A stretch of 64,000 nt of DNA from Synergistaceae bacterium (lineage in GTDB: Bacteria; Synergistota; Synergistia; Synergistales; Aminobacteriaceae): assembly GCA_017445405.1 (NCBI GenBank), contig JAFSUD010000024.1, positions 38,212 to 102,211 on the forward strand, in the 5' to 3' direction. Shown piece after piece: positions 42,124 to 50,057 of the stretch (positions are counted from its first letter, which is position 1; every line of letters starts with the position of its first letter). Below the pieces are notes generated by a model. The model saw nothing but the letters and a program-made list of their open reading frames with translations, made no database searches and was not told the DNA's origin. The translations under genes and the position numbers were made by a program.

Positions 42124-42940
42124 GTATTATTGCGGAGTGATGAGTTCGATTACAGGCCTCATTTCTTCACCGGCAGCAGCAGTATACTCCGCAGCAAAAG
42201 CAGGACTATGCAGGTTCATTGAGAGTGTCAACATAGAGCTTGAATGTTCCGGCAGCCCTAACAGAATCCTTAACGTAGCCCCCGGTTTCATAGACGGCAC
42301 AAAATTTTACGGCAGATCACAGGCAAACTGCTCATCCCAGCTTTCAGACTTAGCAGAACAGATACTCGGGCATCTTCTGAACCGAGATACATTATTCATT
42401 CCCAAATACGACGAGATCTACAAGGGAGTCATTGAGCGTTACCGCAAAGACCCTCACGAGTTCGGCCTCTCGAGCTATGACTACAAGCAGCACACCGGCA
42501 GACTCGATCCTTCCAGCAAAGTAATCACAGGCTACATGTCCGGGACGTTCGACCTTTTTCACGTGGGACACCTGAACATAATCAAGCGGGCAAAATCCCA
42601 GTGCGATTATTTAGTCGTCGGAGTACACAACAACGGGAAGCGCAAGGGCAAGGAGACCTTCATTCCTCTTGATGAACGCAAGAGAATAGTTGCCTCATGC
42701 AGGTACGTTGACAGAGTAATTGATGCTCCCGCAGAAGATTCAGATGCCTGGCCGGAATGGCACTACAGCAAGTTATTTGTTGGGAGCGACTACAAAGGCT
42801 CTGAACGCTTCAACAGGTACGAGGAAATTTTTGCGGGAAAAGGTGTCGAGATAGTGTACTTCCCTTACACGCAGACAACCAGCAGCACACAGATACGCAA
42901 AGCCATCGAGAAGACAATAAACAGCCCCTCTGACGCATAA
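42107..42940 (+). CDS. SDR C-terminal half plus GCT-like cytidylyltransferase (3' part of the frameshifted gene)
   Basis: Out-of-frame continuation after the poly-G. Begins G-G-G-H-R-Y-Y-C-G-V-M-S-S, followed by the SDR active-site Y-S-A-A-K (YxxxK) and N-V-A-P-G. A short linker leads to a TagD/GCT-type nucleotidyltransferase: Y-M-S-G-T-F-D-L-F-H-V-G-H-L (HxGH motif) and T-S-S-T-Q-I-R. Such fusions make a CDP-activated alditol or similar alcohol from a keto-sugar phosphate; the actual substrate is unknown. The apparent start at 42107 is a TTG inside the tract and is not a real initiation site. Confidence 0.85.
   Translation: MGGGHRYYCGVMSSITGLISSPAAAVYSAAKAGLCRFIESVNIELECSGSPNRILNVAPGFIDGTKFYGRSQANCSSQLSDLAEQILGHLLNRDTLFIPKYDEIYKGVIERYRKDPHEFGLSSYDYKQHTGRLDPSSKVITGYMSGTFDLFHVGHLNIIKRAKSQCDYLVVGVHNNGKRKGKETFIPLDERKRIVASCRYVDRVIDAPAEDSDAWPEWHYSKLFVGSDYKGSERFNRYEEIFAGKGVEIVYFPYTQTTSSTQIRKAIEKTINSPSDA
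42109..42118 (+). repeat. G10 homopolymer (candidate phase-variation tract)
   Basis: Ten consecutive G within the SDR-cytidylyltransferase coding region, exactly where the reading frame changes. G9 or G12 would give a single frame of about 391 aa. Confidence 0.85.
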
Positions 42941-42953
42941 GGCCTTGAGGGGC
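42924..42953. terminator. bidirectional stem between convergent genes (weak terminator)
   Basis: GCCCCTC (42924-42930) pairs perfectly with GAGGGGC (42947-42953) across the stop codon of the cytidylyltransferase. T-runs on either side are weak. Confidence 0.4.
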
Positions 42954-42962
42954 ATAAACAAC

Positions 42963-44837
42963 TTACGCATTCTTGAACAGAAGAGCAAGCAGCTTCATCA
43001 CTTCATTTCCCCATTCTTTGGGAGTCCTCCTGCTCTCCTGTTCCGTCATTGCCTCGTCCTCCCGAAGGTCTAAGTACTCGCAAAGTATCGAGTTCACTTC
43101 CGGATTGTCAGCAAATACAGGCATGAAGCTCAATGCAGACAGCACAAGATTCTTGAGTCCCTTGCGCTCATTCTCAGACAGCCACGCACACAAAAATTCC
43201 CCGTAGTAATCAGGCCCGTATTGCGTAGGAAGATTCAGGGGCTTCTGTTCCTCGAGCCTGATGTTGTCGTCATCGCTCAGCTGGAAATAGTCATTCATCC
43301 TCTGGCGCAATGGCTCAAACACTCTGTCCTCATCAGCAGCTATTGATGCACACGTGAACTCCAGCACGAACGACGCGAGCCTGTAAGCCGGAGAAAGCAG
43401 AGTCCCCGGAGCAAGCTCGGCGAGCAATATTCTGTCCTGCCAGTCATACACACGACCCGAGACTCCCAAGTCAGGTATAATCTGCCAGCCCTCAACCTGC
43501 GCTGTGTCAACAAAGGCCTTGCGTATCTTGCCGGTAACTTTTGTGCCGGGAGATGTATCAAACCTCATGAGCTTTCCTAAATCCTCAAGAGAAGCAATCA
43601 GCGGATAATCTGTGCCTTCAGGGCGAAGAGTCCTGATGAACCCGTCAAAGTCCGGACGTTCCTCAATGTCGGCCAGGTCAGGGACGGGAGGCTGCTCCTG
43701 CTTCTTTGCCGTCAGGAACACCTCCCACGAGTCAACTAACGGCTTGAAGACTGCGAGGTTCTCGAAGAAGTCGGGAATCTCCACAGGCTCGGAGTCCTTC
43801 TTGGAAAGCTGAATTGACGGGTTAGAGGGAGAGTAAGTTATCTTGATTGTACTCTGCGGCTTGAGCATGACCATTCCGCCCTTGCACAAGTCCTTGTAGA
43901 TCGGCGTAAACGTCTTCAGGTCATCTTCCGAGTGAGGGATAACCGGATCATCAGGCCTGCGGAGTTTCTGGGCTGTCCTCGCGACGGTGAAGGCAACAGC
44001 AGAAGGCAGAGGCAGCATAGAGTTCGCATAGGAGTTGAGGAGAATATCAAGGAGGCCTTCGGGAACTGAATTAAGGCGTTTGCAGAATCCGAGCAGGTCT
44101 TCATCAGGAAGCCACACTTTTATTGCAAGCCACGTGATGAAGCTGATTAACTTATCTTTCAGCGCGTCCCACCTCAATAACGGAAGCAGCCTGAACATTT
44201 CGCCTATGCACATAGGCAGGTCGAGCTTGTCAACAATAGTTCGCCTCTCAATTCCGAAGAGCCACATAGCCGGATAGCACATATGAAGCGGAGGCTGAAT
44301 CCTTGCTCCTGCTAACCATGTCAGATATATTCCGCGCTGAAGCGGAGTCATGTTTGCGTAAGAGTCCGCTCCGTCTGCGGGCAGTTGCTCTCCCTGCTGA
44401 GGGAACGACACCGGAAGAGTAACATCAATGCATGAAGGCTCGTGCGTCGTAGACTCTCCGTTTGACCAGTAAGCTACGGGATTCGGGACGGTGATGCTCT
44501 CGAGCTGAATCACTCCGGATCTTCCGCACCATCTGAGCAGGTTTGAAGCTGCCTGTGCCTGACGCTTGGGTTCGCTGGAGCGTCCGTAGGGGGATTCTTC
44601 TCCGGCGGGAGCGTGGGACGAGTAAGTTGCTCCGGAGGCGAGTTCGGGAGAGGTCAGGGGCTTGACAGACACCACGAAACCTTCATCGTCGTCATTGTCG
44701 GTGATGACTTCGGGGAGCGAGTCGAGTTCCTCGAGGAGCTGTGCTTCGTCCGGAGGCTGTGATGTCGTGCGGGACTGCTGCCTCAGGAATGCTCCTACTG
44801 CTACTGCTACGAATATGCCGATTACTAGGAATATCAT
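42963..44837 (-). CDS. 624-aa membrane-anchored protein of unknown function
   Basis: One N-terminal TM helix (about residues 2-18, followed by R-Q-Q-S-R), then an acidic, probably disordered stretch (about 25-100, including E-L-L-E-E-L-D and D-N-D-D-D-E-G) and about 500 residues of soluble, mostly alpha-helical sequence without recognised motifs. The N-in/C-out or N-out/C-in topology cannot be fixed. It follows the DUF2156 gene by 18 bases on the minus strand, so both are one unit. Not recognised. Confidence 0.7.
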   Translation of the reverse strand: MIFLVIGIFVAVAVGAFLRQQSRTTSQPPDEAQLLEELDSLPEVITDNDDDEGFVVSVKPLTSPELASGATYSSHAPAGEESPYGRSSEPKRQAQAASNLLRWCGRSGVIQLESITVPNPVAYWSNGESTTHEPSCIDVTLPVSFPQQGEQLPADGADSYANMTPLQRGIYLTWLAGARIQPPLHMCYPAMWLFGIERRTIVDKLDLPMCIGEMFRLLPLLRWDALKDKLISFITWLAIKVWLPDEDLLGFCKRLNSVPEGLLDILLNSYANSMLPLPSAVAFTVARTAQKLRRPDDPVIPHSEDDLKTFTPIYKDLCKGGMVMLKPQSTIKITYSPSNPSIQLSKKDSEPVEIPDFFENLAVFKPLVDSWEVFLTAKKQEQPPVPDLADIEERPDFDGFIRTLRPEGTDYPLIASLEDLGKLMRFDTSPGTKVTGKIRKAFVDTAQVEGWQIIPDLGVSGRVYDWQDRILLAELAPGTLLSPAYRLASFVLEFTCASIAADEDRVFEPLRQRMNDYFQLSDDDNIRLEEQKPLNLPTQYGPDYYGEFLCAWLSENERKGLKNLVLSALSFMPVFADNPEVNSILCEYLDLREDEAMTEQESRRTPKEWGNEVMKLLALLFKNA

Positions 44838-44855
44838 TGTGTGATTTCACCTGCG

Positions 44856-45740
44856 CTATAAGATTTCCATCTGGTACTTCTCAAGCATCATTATCGGATT
44901 GTAAGATACCTTAGCTTCACGCAGTCCGGGTTCTCCCATGTCTTCCTCTCGGTTGACGTACTTATACTTTGCGCCGTAATTCTTCAGAAACATGTAGTTT
45001 ATCGCCTGATAGCTCCCAGCGTATTCTCCGAATGCCTTCTCGAACCGGATATCCAGATTCTCACTGTCAAGCTCTTCTGCTATTGTGTAGGCTATGATTT
45101 TTCCGTCAACACGCAGCAGTCCTCCGGCAAATCTGAACTCTTCCCATTTGTCTAATGCGTTCCTGATGGCCAAGTCCTCGCCGTCAAGTGAGGCCGCTTC
45201 TTCCTGAGTCATGCTGTCCTCACGGTGAACCCGCCATCTTTCCTGAAAGTCTATGACCTCGCCGAAAAGTGAGGGCGTGAGTTCCTCGTAGTCCCATTCG
45301 TAGCCGTCAAGAAATGCCCGGACACGGTTGCGCTTGTGGGCGTATAGCTTGCCTTTGAGGGCGATCATGTCCTTCACGGAGTAGACGTATTCGTGCTGGT
45401 CTCTGTCCTCTGTGAAGCGGAGGCCGGAGCGTCCCGAGAGAATGTCTCTGACCTTTGCGGGAACGTCATAAATCAATGTGCCTGACGGGAAGTCTGCTAA
45501 CACTTTATCCCAGTCAGTGATGCCGTCCCAGTTTCCGGAAGGCCCGAAGATTCCGGGAAGAGGCCCGCCTGACCTGAGCCAGCATATATTAGTATCAGTG
45601 TAGGCTATCTCCAAGGGGTAATCATGAAGCCAAGACCAGAGGCCGAAGAATGAGTACTCTGCGTAATGAACAGGAGAGGCCTGAAAATAGCGTGTGTATT
45701 TGTCTTTGTCGTCCCATGTGAATTTCTGGAAGTCTAGCAT
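44856..45740 (-). CDS. DUF2156 (LPG-synthase-C-like) protein
   Basis: 294 aa with a GNAT-type double fold. K-R-N-R-V-R-A-F, F-A-G-G-L-L-R-V-D-G-K-I-I-A-Y-T-I and late Y-K-Y-V-N-R-E-E-D-M-G-E-P-G-L-R-E-A-K-V-S-Y-N-P match the soluble aminoacyl-transfer domain found at the C-terminus of MprF and as stand-alone DUF2156 proteins. A lipid- or peptide-aminoacylation role is inferred from the family; the target is unknown. Confidence 0.85.
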   Translation of the reverse strand: MLDFQKFTWDDKDKYTRYFQASPVHYAEYSFFGLWSWLHDYPLEIAYTDTNICWLRSGGPLPGIFGPSGNWDGITDWDKVLADFPSGTLIYDVPAKVRDILSGRSGLRFTEDRDQHEYVYSVKDMIALKGKLYAHKRNRVRAFLDGYEWDYEELTPSLFGEVIDFQERWRVHREDSMTQEEAASLDGEDLAIRNALDKWEEFRFAGGLLRVDGKIIAYTIAEELDSENLDIRFEKAFGEYAGSYQAINYMFLKNYGAKYKYVNREEDMGEPGLREAKVSYNPIMMLEKYQMEIL

Positions 45741-45775
45741 GATGAATATATCAGTCCTTTCGCGTTAATGTGTAC

Positions 45776-45822
45776 ACAAAAAAGCGGCTCAACTGAATAA
45801 ATTTCAGGAGTCGCCTTTGCGT
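45776..45822 (-). terminator. rho-independent terminator of the HU gene
   Basis: On the minus strand GCGACTC-CTGAA pairs imperfectly with TTCAGTTGAGCCGC and is followed by a run of T (complement of the A-run at 45777-45783). Confidence 0.6.
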
Positions 45823-45842
45823 CAAGAATGAATCCTGCTTAG

Positions 45843-46133
45843 TTAGTGAAGCTCTACGTCAACTACTGCGTCTTTGAGATCTTTGCCGGGCCTGAATACC
45901 GGGACTTTCTTGGCCGGAATAATGACGACCTTTGTGGGATCCTGCGGGTTGCGGCCTTCTCTTGCGGCTCTCTCTCTCACTTCGAACACTCCGAAGCCTA
46001 CGAACGTGCATTTATCGCCCTTGCTCAGTGCTCCCTGTATCTCGGAAAAGACTTCATCAACGACAGGTGCGACATCTTTTTTGCGCATTGCGAGTTTGGC
46101 AGTGATTGCGTCAATAAGTTCTGCTTTGGTCAT
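45843..46133 (-). CDS. HU-family DNA-binding protein
   Basis: 96 aa. M-T-K-A-E-L-I-D-A-I, the helical dimer part, then F-G-V-F-E-V-R-E-R-A-A-R-E-G-R-N-P-Q and V-P-V-F-R-P-G-K-D-L-K form the beta-arm/DNA-binding signature. Histone-like nucleoid protein. Starts after AGGAGGTG. Flanked by its own terminator, so probably monocistronic. Confidence 0.95.
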   Translation of the reverse strand: MTKAELIDAITAKLAMRKKDVAPVVDEVFSEIQGALSKGDKCTFVGFGVFEVRERAAREGRNPQDPTKVVIIPAKKVPVFRPGKDLKDAVVDVELH

Positions 46134-46248
46134 TATTTACACCTCCTGAAACTGAATTTTTCAGCATTTTATCAGCTTTCATGAATTATGCAATAGCTCT
46201 TGCCGGTTTTCATGAGCTTTCACGAATATTCAGGAGAAGCAGAGAGGC

Positions 46249-47013
46249 TTATACATTCATGGATATGTTCCTGAAACTCATAGCCTTGAGTGTATACCAG
46301 CAGATGAACACTACTGCTCCGGAGCAATAATAGAGTGCCATATAGTAAATGACTACATCAAGGGCATTAAGGACTGCGCATACTAGAATCATCGGTGCCA
46401 TGAAGCCGCCGATTCCGGGCCATTGTTCCAGCTTAACTCTTAGGCTTCCTGAGTATTCGTTCTCTGTCCTCTTTTCGCGGTGAGGCGGAATTATGTTCTT
46501 GTCTGCCAGTTCACGCGAAGAGTTCTGGTATTTCTGGTAGATAAGTCTGACGAGAGTATCACAGCTTGAAGCGACAGCTCCTATGAAAATTATCCATGGA
46601 TTACCGCCTGAAATTAATACCCCCCCCTTAGTAAAATATACGGATATTCCTAATGAAACTCCCAGAAAACAGATAAGCGTGTAGCTGCTCTCCGCATCAA
46701 CAAATTCACCGAAAGGCTGCGCTCCGACCGTACGGGCTAAATTTCCGTCAGCGCAGTCCAATATCCCCCATACGGAGATTAATATTGCCCCTAGAATGTT
46801 AAGCTCATAACGCGCAAACAGAAACATTACGCACGCAAGAACTGCAACAAACGATGAGAAGACAGATACAGCGTTGGCAGAAATCCCGTGATTTGCACAG
46901 AACGCCGACACATAGAACGATACAGGGCGGTAGAAGAGCCTTGTAGTGATAAAATCTTTCCTGTACTTCCAGTCCGGGAAGTTATCCCTGAAGTACTTAG
47001 CCGTATAAACCAA
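46249..47013 (-). CDS. CDP-alcohol phosphatidyltransferase family protein
   Basis: 254 aa with about five TM helices. The CDP-OH-P motif reads L-D-C-A-D-G-N-L-A-R...P-F-G-E-F-V-D-A-E-S-S, so the first three Asp of D-x2-D-G-x2-A-R-x(7-8)-G-x3-D-x3-D are present. The fourth (catalytic base) position is Ser. The enzyme transfers a phospho-alcohol from a CDP-donor onto an acceptor, in this locus plausibly a glycan. TTG start with AAGGAG 10 bases upstream. A C8 run (plus 46620-46627) is in frame here, encoding K-G-G-V. Confidence 0.8.
   Translation of the reverse strand: MVYTAKYFRDNFPDWKYRKDFITTRLFYRPVSFYVSAFCANHGISANAVSVFSSFVAVLACVMFLFARYELNILGAILISVWGILDCADGNLARTVGAQPFGEFVDAESSYTLICFLGVSLGISVYFTKGGVLISGGNPWIIFIGAVASSCDTLVRLIYQKYQNSSRELADKNIIPPHREKRTENEYSGSLRVKLEQWPGIGGFMAPMILVCAVLNALDVVIYYMALYYCSGAVVFICWYTLKAMSFRNISMNV
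46620..46627 (-). repeat. G8 homopolymer (coding strand; frame intact)
   Basis: Eight C on the plus strand, encoding K-G-G-V of the CDP-alcohol transferase. The gene is in frame, an on state if the tract varies. Confidence 0.6.
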
Positions 47014-47068
47014 ATCTCAACATCTCCTTAATGATTAAATATTAAGCAATACTATAGCATACATACAT

Positions 47069-47863
47069 CTATGCTTCATGTGTTTTCAAGGGCATTCGGG
47101 AGCGGGAAAGATTAAGACTGTTTGCGCATCTTTCATTGACTGCAATAATCAGCAGAAGCCAGTGAATTACGTCAGTATAATCATTGCCATAAGTTACGAA
47201 CTCAAACAGTCCATGCCATAACATTACGGCTAAGAGTCCTCCTGCTACCCTGTGAAATCTGTTCATATATCTTGTGTCACGAAAATACATGAACGAGAAG
47301 CGTATTATCGTACCTATGAGCAAAATGAAACCTACAGTTCCTGATTCCAAAAGTGTCATAAGGTAGAAGCTGTCGAGGAAAGATACTGTCCTGAATCTGT
47401 TGAGCTGTTCAAGAAAACCAAAGCCTAAGCCTGTAAACCATGAACCTTTCTCAGTCAGGAAAGGAAAAGTAGTCGTATAGTTTTCAAGCCTTCCGCTGTA
47501 GATCACGAAATCATACCAGACTTCACCCCACTCAACGGAAACTATAATTACCAGACAGACGAATAATATTACGGAGACAGCCATAGCTTTTACATGCCAT
47601 GTCATTTTGCGGTAGCTGCTAAGCAGGTAATAAACGAGCCAGAAACCTGCTAATCCTGAAATGCAAGTTCTTGAAGCGCAGGAGATAAGCATAATTATTA
47701 CAACAGGATAGAGTAAGCGCAGGAGGTTGTACAGTGCGTCAGTTTTTAATATCCTGCCCCCCCCCCCATTGGTAATTCTGCTTACTTCTCTCTTTAAGAA
47801 GCGTCTTATATATTGCACAGAATATAAAGTAGTCCAAACATAACCTGCCTGTACTGTTGACAT
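47069..47863 (-). CDS. 3' part of a frameshifted Wzy/WaaL-like membrane protein
   Basis: The real downstream part of the gene: R-I-L-K-T-D-A-L-Y-N-L-L-R-L-L-Y-P-V-V-I-I-M-L-I-S continues with several TM helices and ends in the cytoplasm. The protein has multiple helices and a long periplasmic loop (S-V-E-W-G-E-V-W-Y...E-K-G-S-W-F-T-G-L-G-F-G), as in O-antigen ligases and polymerases. Translated from its own first ATG (47863) the N-terminal 30 residues are out of the original frame and not meaningful. Confidence 0.75.
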   Translation of the reverse strand: MSTVQAGYVWTTLYSVQYIRRFLKREVSRITNGGGGRILKTDALYNLLRLLYPVVIIMLISCASRTCISGLAGFWLVYYLLSSYRKMTWHVKAMAVSVILFVCLVIIVSVEWGEVWYDFVIYSGRLENYTTTFPFLTEKGSWFTGLGFGFLEQLNRFRTVSFLDSFYLMTLLESGTVGFILLIGTIIRFSFMYFRDTRYMNRFHRVAGGLLAVMLWHGLFEFVTYGNDYTDVIHWLLLIIAVNERCANSLNLSRSRMPLKTHEA

Positions 47864-48443
47864 GACCTAACCCGAAAGATACTCTGTATCTGTCATCCTT
47901 AGCTAATACGTTCGCTATTGAGTTCAGGAACTCCAGACCGTTGAAATGCGTTATATAGGCAACAAGAAGAGTAAGTCCCATGAAGAAAGCTGCTATGCCC
48001 GCAACTTCTTTCTTGAGATCATAGACTTCTACAATTTTTGCTCCCATAAATATTGTCATTGTATATGCGCACAATTTAACTAGGGTTCTATATCCTGCCA
48101 AGCCGGTATTGAAAAAAGACAATCCGCTGAACGTTATATACATTCCCCACATAAGCCATGCTGTAATTCCATACATTAAGAATCTTGCGGGTTTGCTCAT
48201 GAAGGTTTTCCGGCCGTTCATTGATAGCGTCAGCAAGAAACATACACCGCATAGCAGCACTAAGCATCCCTGCCCCATAAGCACTATTCTGACACCTAAG
48301 GCCGATTCAGAGTCAAACATTGAGCCAGTATTTTCACCTGCACCGCCTTTTCCGAAAAAATGACGTATTGAGTTCACAAACATCAATAATGTATATGACG
48401 CTAAGAACAGTCGGCGTTTATATTTCTGATTCCTGCTCACCAT
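47739..48443 (-). CDS. 5' part of a frameshifted Wzy/WaaL-like membrane protein
   Basis: Start taken at M-V-S-R-N-Q-K (48443), with AGGAGG about 14 bases upstream; an ATG at 48503 would add a non-membrane extension. Contains about six TM helices (F-L-A-S-Y-T-L-L-M-F-V, L-V-L-L-C-G-V-C-F-L-L, I-A-A-F-F-M-G-L-T-L-L-V-A-Y-I). Ends after a C11 tract with Q-W-G-G-G-Q-D-I-K-N. With one G fewer (10 on the coding strand) it would read straight into the downstream half: W-G-G-G-R-I-L-K-T-D. Confidence 0.75.
   Translation of the reverse strand: MVSRNQKYKRRLFLASYTLLMFVNSIRHFFGKGGAGENTGSMFDSESALGVRIVLMGQGCLVLLCGVCFLLTLSMNGRKTFMSKPARFLMYGITAWLMWGMYITFSGLSFFNTGLAGYRTLVKLCAYTMTIFMGAKIVEVYDLKKEVAGIAAFFMGLTLLVAYITHFNGLEFLNSIANVLAKDDRYRVSFGLGHVNSTGRLCLDYFIFCAIYKTLLKERSKQNYQWGGGQDIKN
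47757..47767 (-). repeat. C11 (G11 on coding strand) homopolymer (candidate phase-variation tract)
   Basis: Eleven C on the plus strand at the exact junction of the two out-of-frame halves of the Wzy/WaaL-like gene. G10 (or 7, or 13) restores one frame of about 458 aa. Confidence 0.85.
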
Positions 48444-48607
48444 CTCTAAATTTTTGCCCTCCTGATGAATTAGTATGATGTATTCAGAATTGTAGCATAG
48501 CAATATAAATTTTATGCGCTTATCACGTGGCGGGCATTCACACTCAGTTGTAGAATAGCCGGTGTAGAATCTATCAATCAGCTAACATTATTTAGAGGTG
48601 ATACCCG

Positions 48608-49174
48608 ATGAACAACATAAACACAGTAACAATAACCGGTCTTGTGCATCACTTGAGCCAGAAGAAAGGCAATGAATATTTCCCGTTCTCTATCCGGCAC
48701 GAGAGCACATGGACAGACGGCACAACACGCAAAGATTTCTTGAACGCAAGGGCATTCCCTGCCGACACTCAGGAGACTCTCAAGGCCTTACCCGAGAACT
48801 CGCCCGTCAGAGTCAGAGGCACTCTCCGCTCCTCAAAGGGCAGCGGTGAACTCTACCTCGCCGTCCTCGAGACCGAGTCTCTCGCCTCTCTTCCCGCACA
48901 GCCCGAGAACGAAGCCGAACTCTCCGGCAATGTCCACTTCGTCAAGGCTCAGGCAGAGGGCGAAAACGGAACAGGCAGATACATACGCTTTGCCGTGCGC
49001 CAGGAGAATCCGGAGACAGGAAGGGACTTCATAGTTGTGCGCGTCTACGATGACAAGCAGAAAGCCATTCTTGAAACGCTCAAAGACGGCGACCCCGTAA
49101 ACGTTCACGGGACTCTCCGTTCATCAAGGGGAAGCGGAGTAAATTATGTAAGGTGCGTAACAATAGGGGAGTGA
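48608..49174 (+). CDS. double OB-fold, single-stranded-DNA-binding-like protein
   Basis: 188 aa consisting of two SSB-like OB folds. Each half has a V-(R/N)-V-(R/H)-G-T-L-R-S-S-(K/R)-G-S-G strand (about residues 75-92 and 165-182), preceded by a beta strand pattern typical of bacterial SSB. A tandem duplication within one chain is unusual; SSB normally has one OB fold and a flexible tail ending in acidic D-x-I-P-F, which is absent here. Nucleic-acid binding is inferred. Confidence 0.7.
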   Translation: MNNINTVTITGLVHHLSQKKGNEYFPFSIRHESTWTDGTTRKDFLNARAFPADTQETLKALPENSPVRVRGTLRSSKGSGELYLAVLETESLASLPAQPENEAELSGNVHFVKAQAEGENGTGRYIRFAVRQENPETGRDFIVVRVYDDKQKAILETLKDGDPVNVHGTLRSSRGSGVNYVRCVTIGE

Positions 49175-49184
49175 TATAGACGTT

Positions 49185-50057
49185 ATGATAGATGCCCTGC
49201 ATTTGGAGGAACAAATACGCGGAAGGCTGAACGAATTTCCGGCCAAGACACGGAGGGTAGCAGAGTACATTCTGGGGAACTCTTCGGAGATAGCATTCCA
49301 CTCAATAAGCGAGACAGCAGAACGACTCAGCGTATCCCGTGCCCAGCTTGTGCGAGTTGCGAGAATGCTGGGCTTCGGCGGCTATGCTGACCTCAAAAAG
49401 ACTCTCAAGAAGAAACTGCTGGATCAGGTTATCCCTGCAGCAATGAAGACTGAATCTCCCGACGATTCGGACCTGGCCGTGAAGCTCTGCCGTCTTGAGC
49501 AGGCGAACATTGACGAGACCTACAGGAACTTAGCCATGAACGGCGAATCTGTTGAGGAGTTCTGCAGTGCTGTGCAGGAGGCAGATGCAATTTACTGCAT
49601 GGGCTGGGGAATATCGGCTCTCCCTGCTGAATGGATGTATACGCGGTTCAGCGAACTCGGACTCAAAAGCGTACTCATGAGGCGGGGATCTCTATCGCTC
49701 ATGGAACAGGCAAGAGGAATAAGCTCCGACGATATGCTGATAGTCTGCGAACTTCCGAGCTACGTTATCGAGGTTACCGAAGCAGTCCGGAAAATTGCCT
49801 CACGGGGAACATGCATTGCTGCTATCACTGACAGCCCGGCCGCTCCGGTGTGCGAACACTCGCGCATAAACTTCTACGTCAGCGACAACTCCCCATTATT
49901 CGGAAGCAGTCTCATCGGCTCAATGTTCGCTGTGCACGTCCTGACATCAATACTCGCTCAGGACATGGGCACTGAAGGACGCGAGGCCCTCAAAGCCCAG
50001 AAAGAAAGCCTGAACGACGAGAGAATCTACTACCCGTCCTATGATTTGAGGTACTAA
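49185..50057 (+). CDS. RpiR/MurR-family transcriptional regulator
   Basis: 290 aa. N-terminal HTH (about 1-78: R-V-A-E-Y-I-L-G-N, then I-S-E-T-A-E-R-L-S-V-S-R-A-Q-L-V-R-V-A-R-M-L-G-F-G-G-Y-A-D-L-K) and a C-terminal SIS sugar-phosphate-binding domain (about 120-250: Y-C-M-G-W-G-I-S-A-L-P-A-E-W, V-C-E-L-P-S-Y). Family members sense phosphosugars. 11 bases after the OB gene. Its 3' end is duplicated downstream. Confidence 0.9.
   Translation: MIDALHLEEQIRGRLNEFPAKTRRVAEYILGNSSEIAFHSISETAERLSVSRAQLVRVARMLGFGGYADLKKTLKKKLLDQVIPAAMKTESPDDSDLAVKLCRLEQANIDETYRNLAMNGESVEEFCSAVQEADAIYCMGWGISALPAEWMYTRFSELGLKSVLMRRGSLSLMEQARGISSDDMLIVCELPSYVIEVTEAVRKIASRGTCIAAITDSPAAPVCEHSRINFYVSDNSPLFGSSLIGSMFAVHVLTSILAQDMGTEGREALKAQKESLNDERIYYPSYDLRY

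Noticed and set aside
42107..42124. Separate start codon for the cytidylyltransferase half at the TTG in the poly-G
   Set aside because: The TTG is inside the tract with no ribosome-binding site; it is the middle of one gene.
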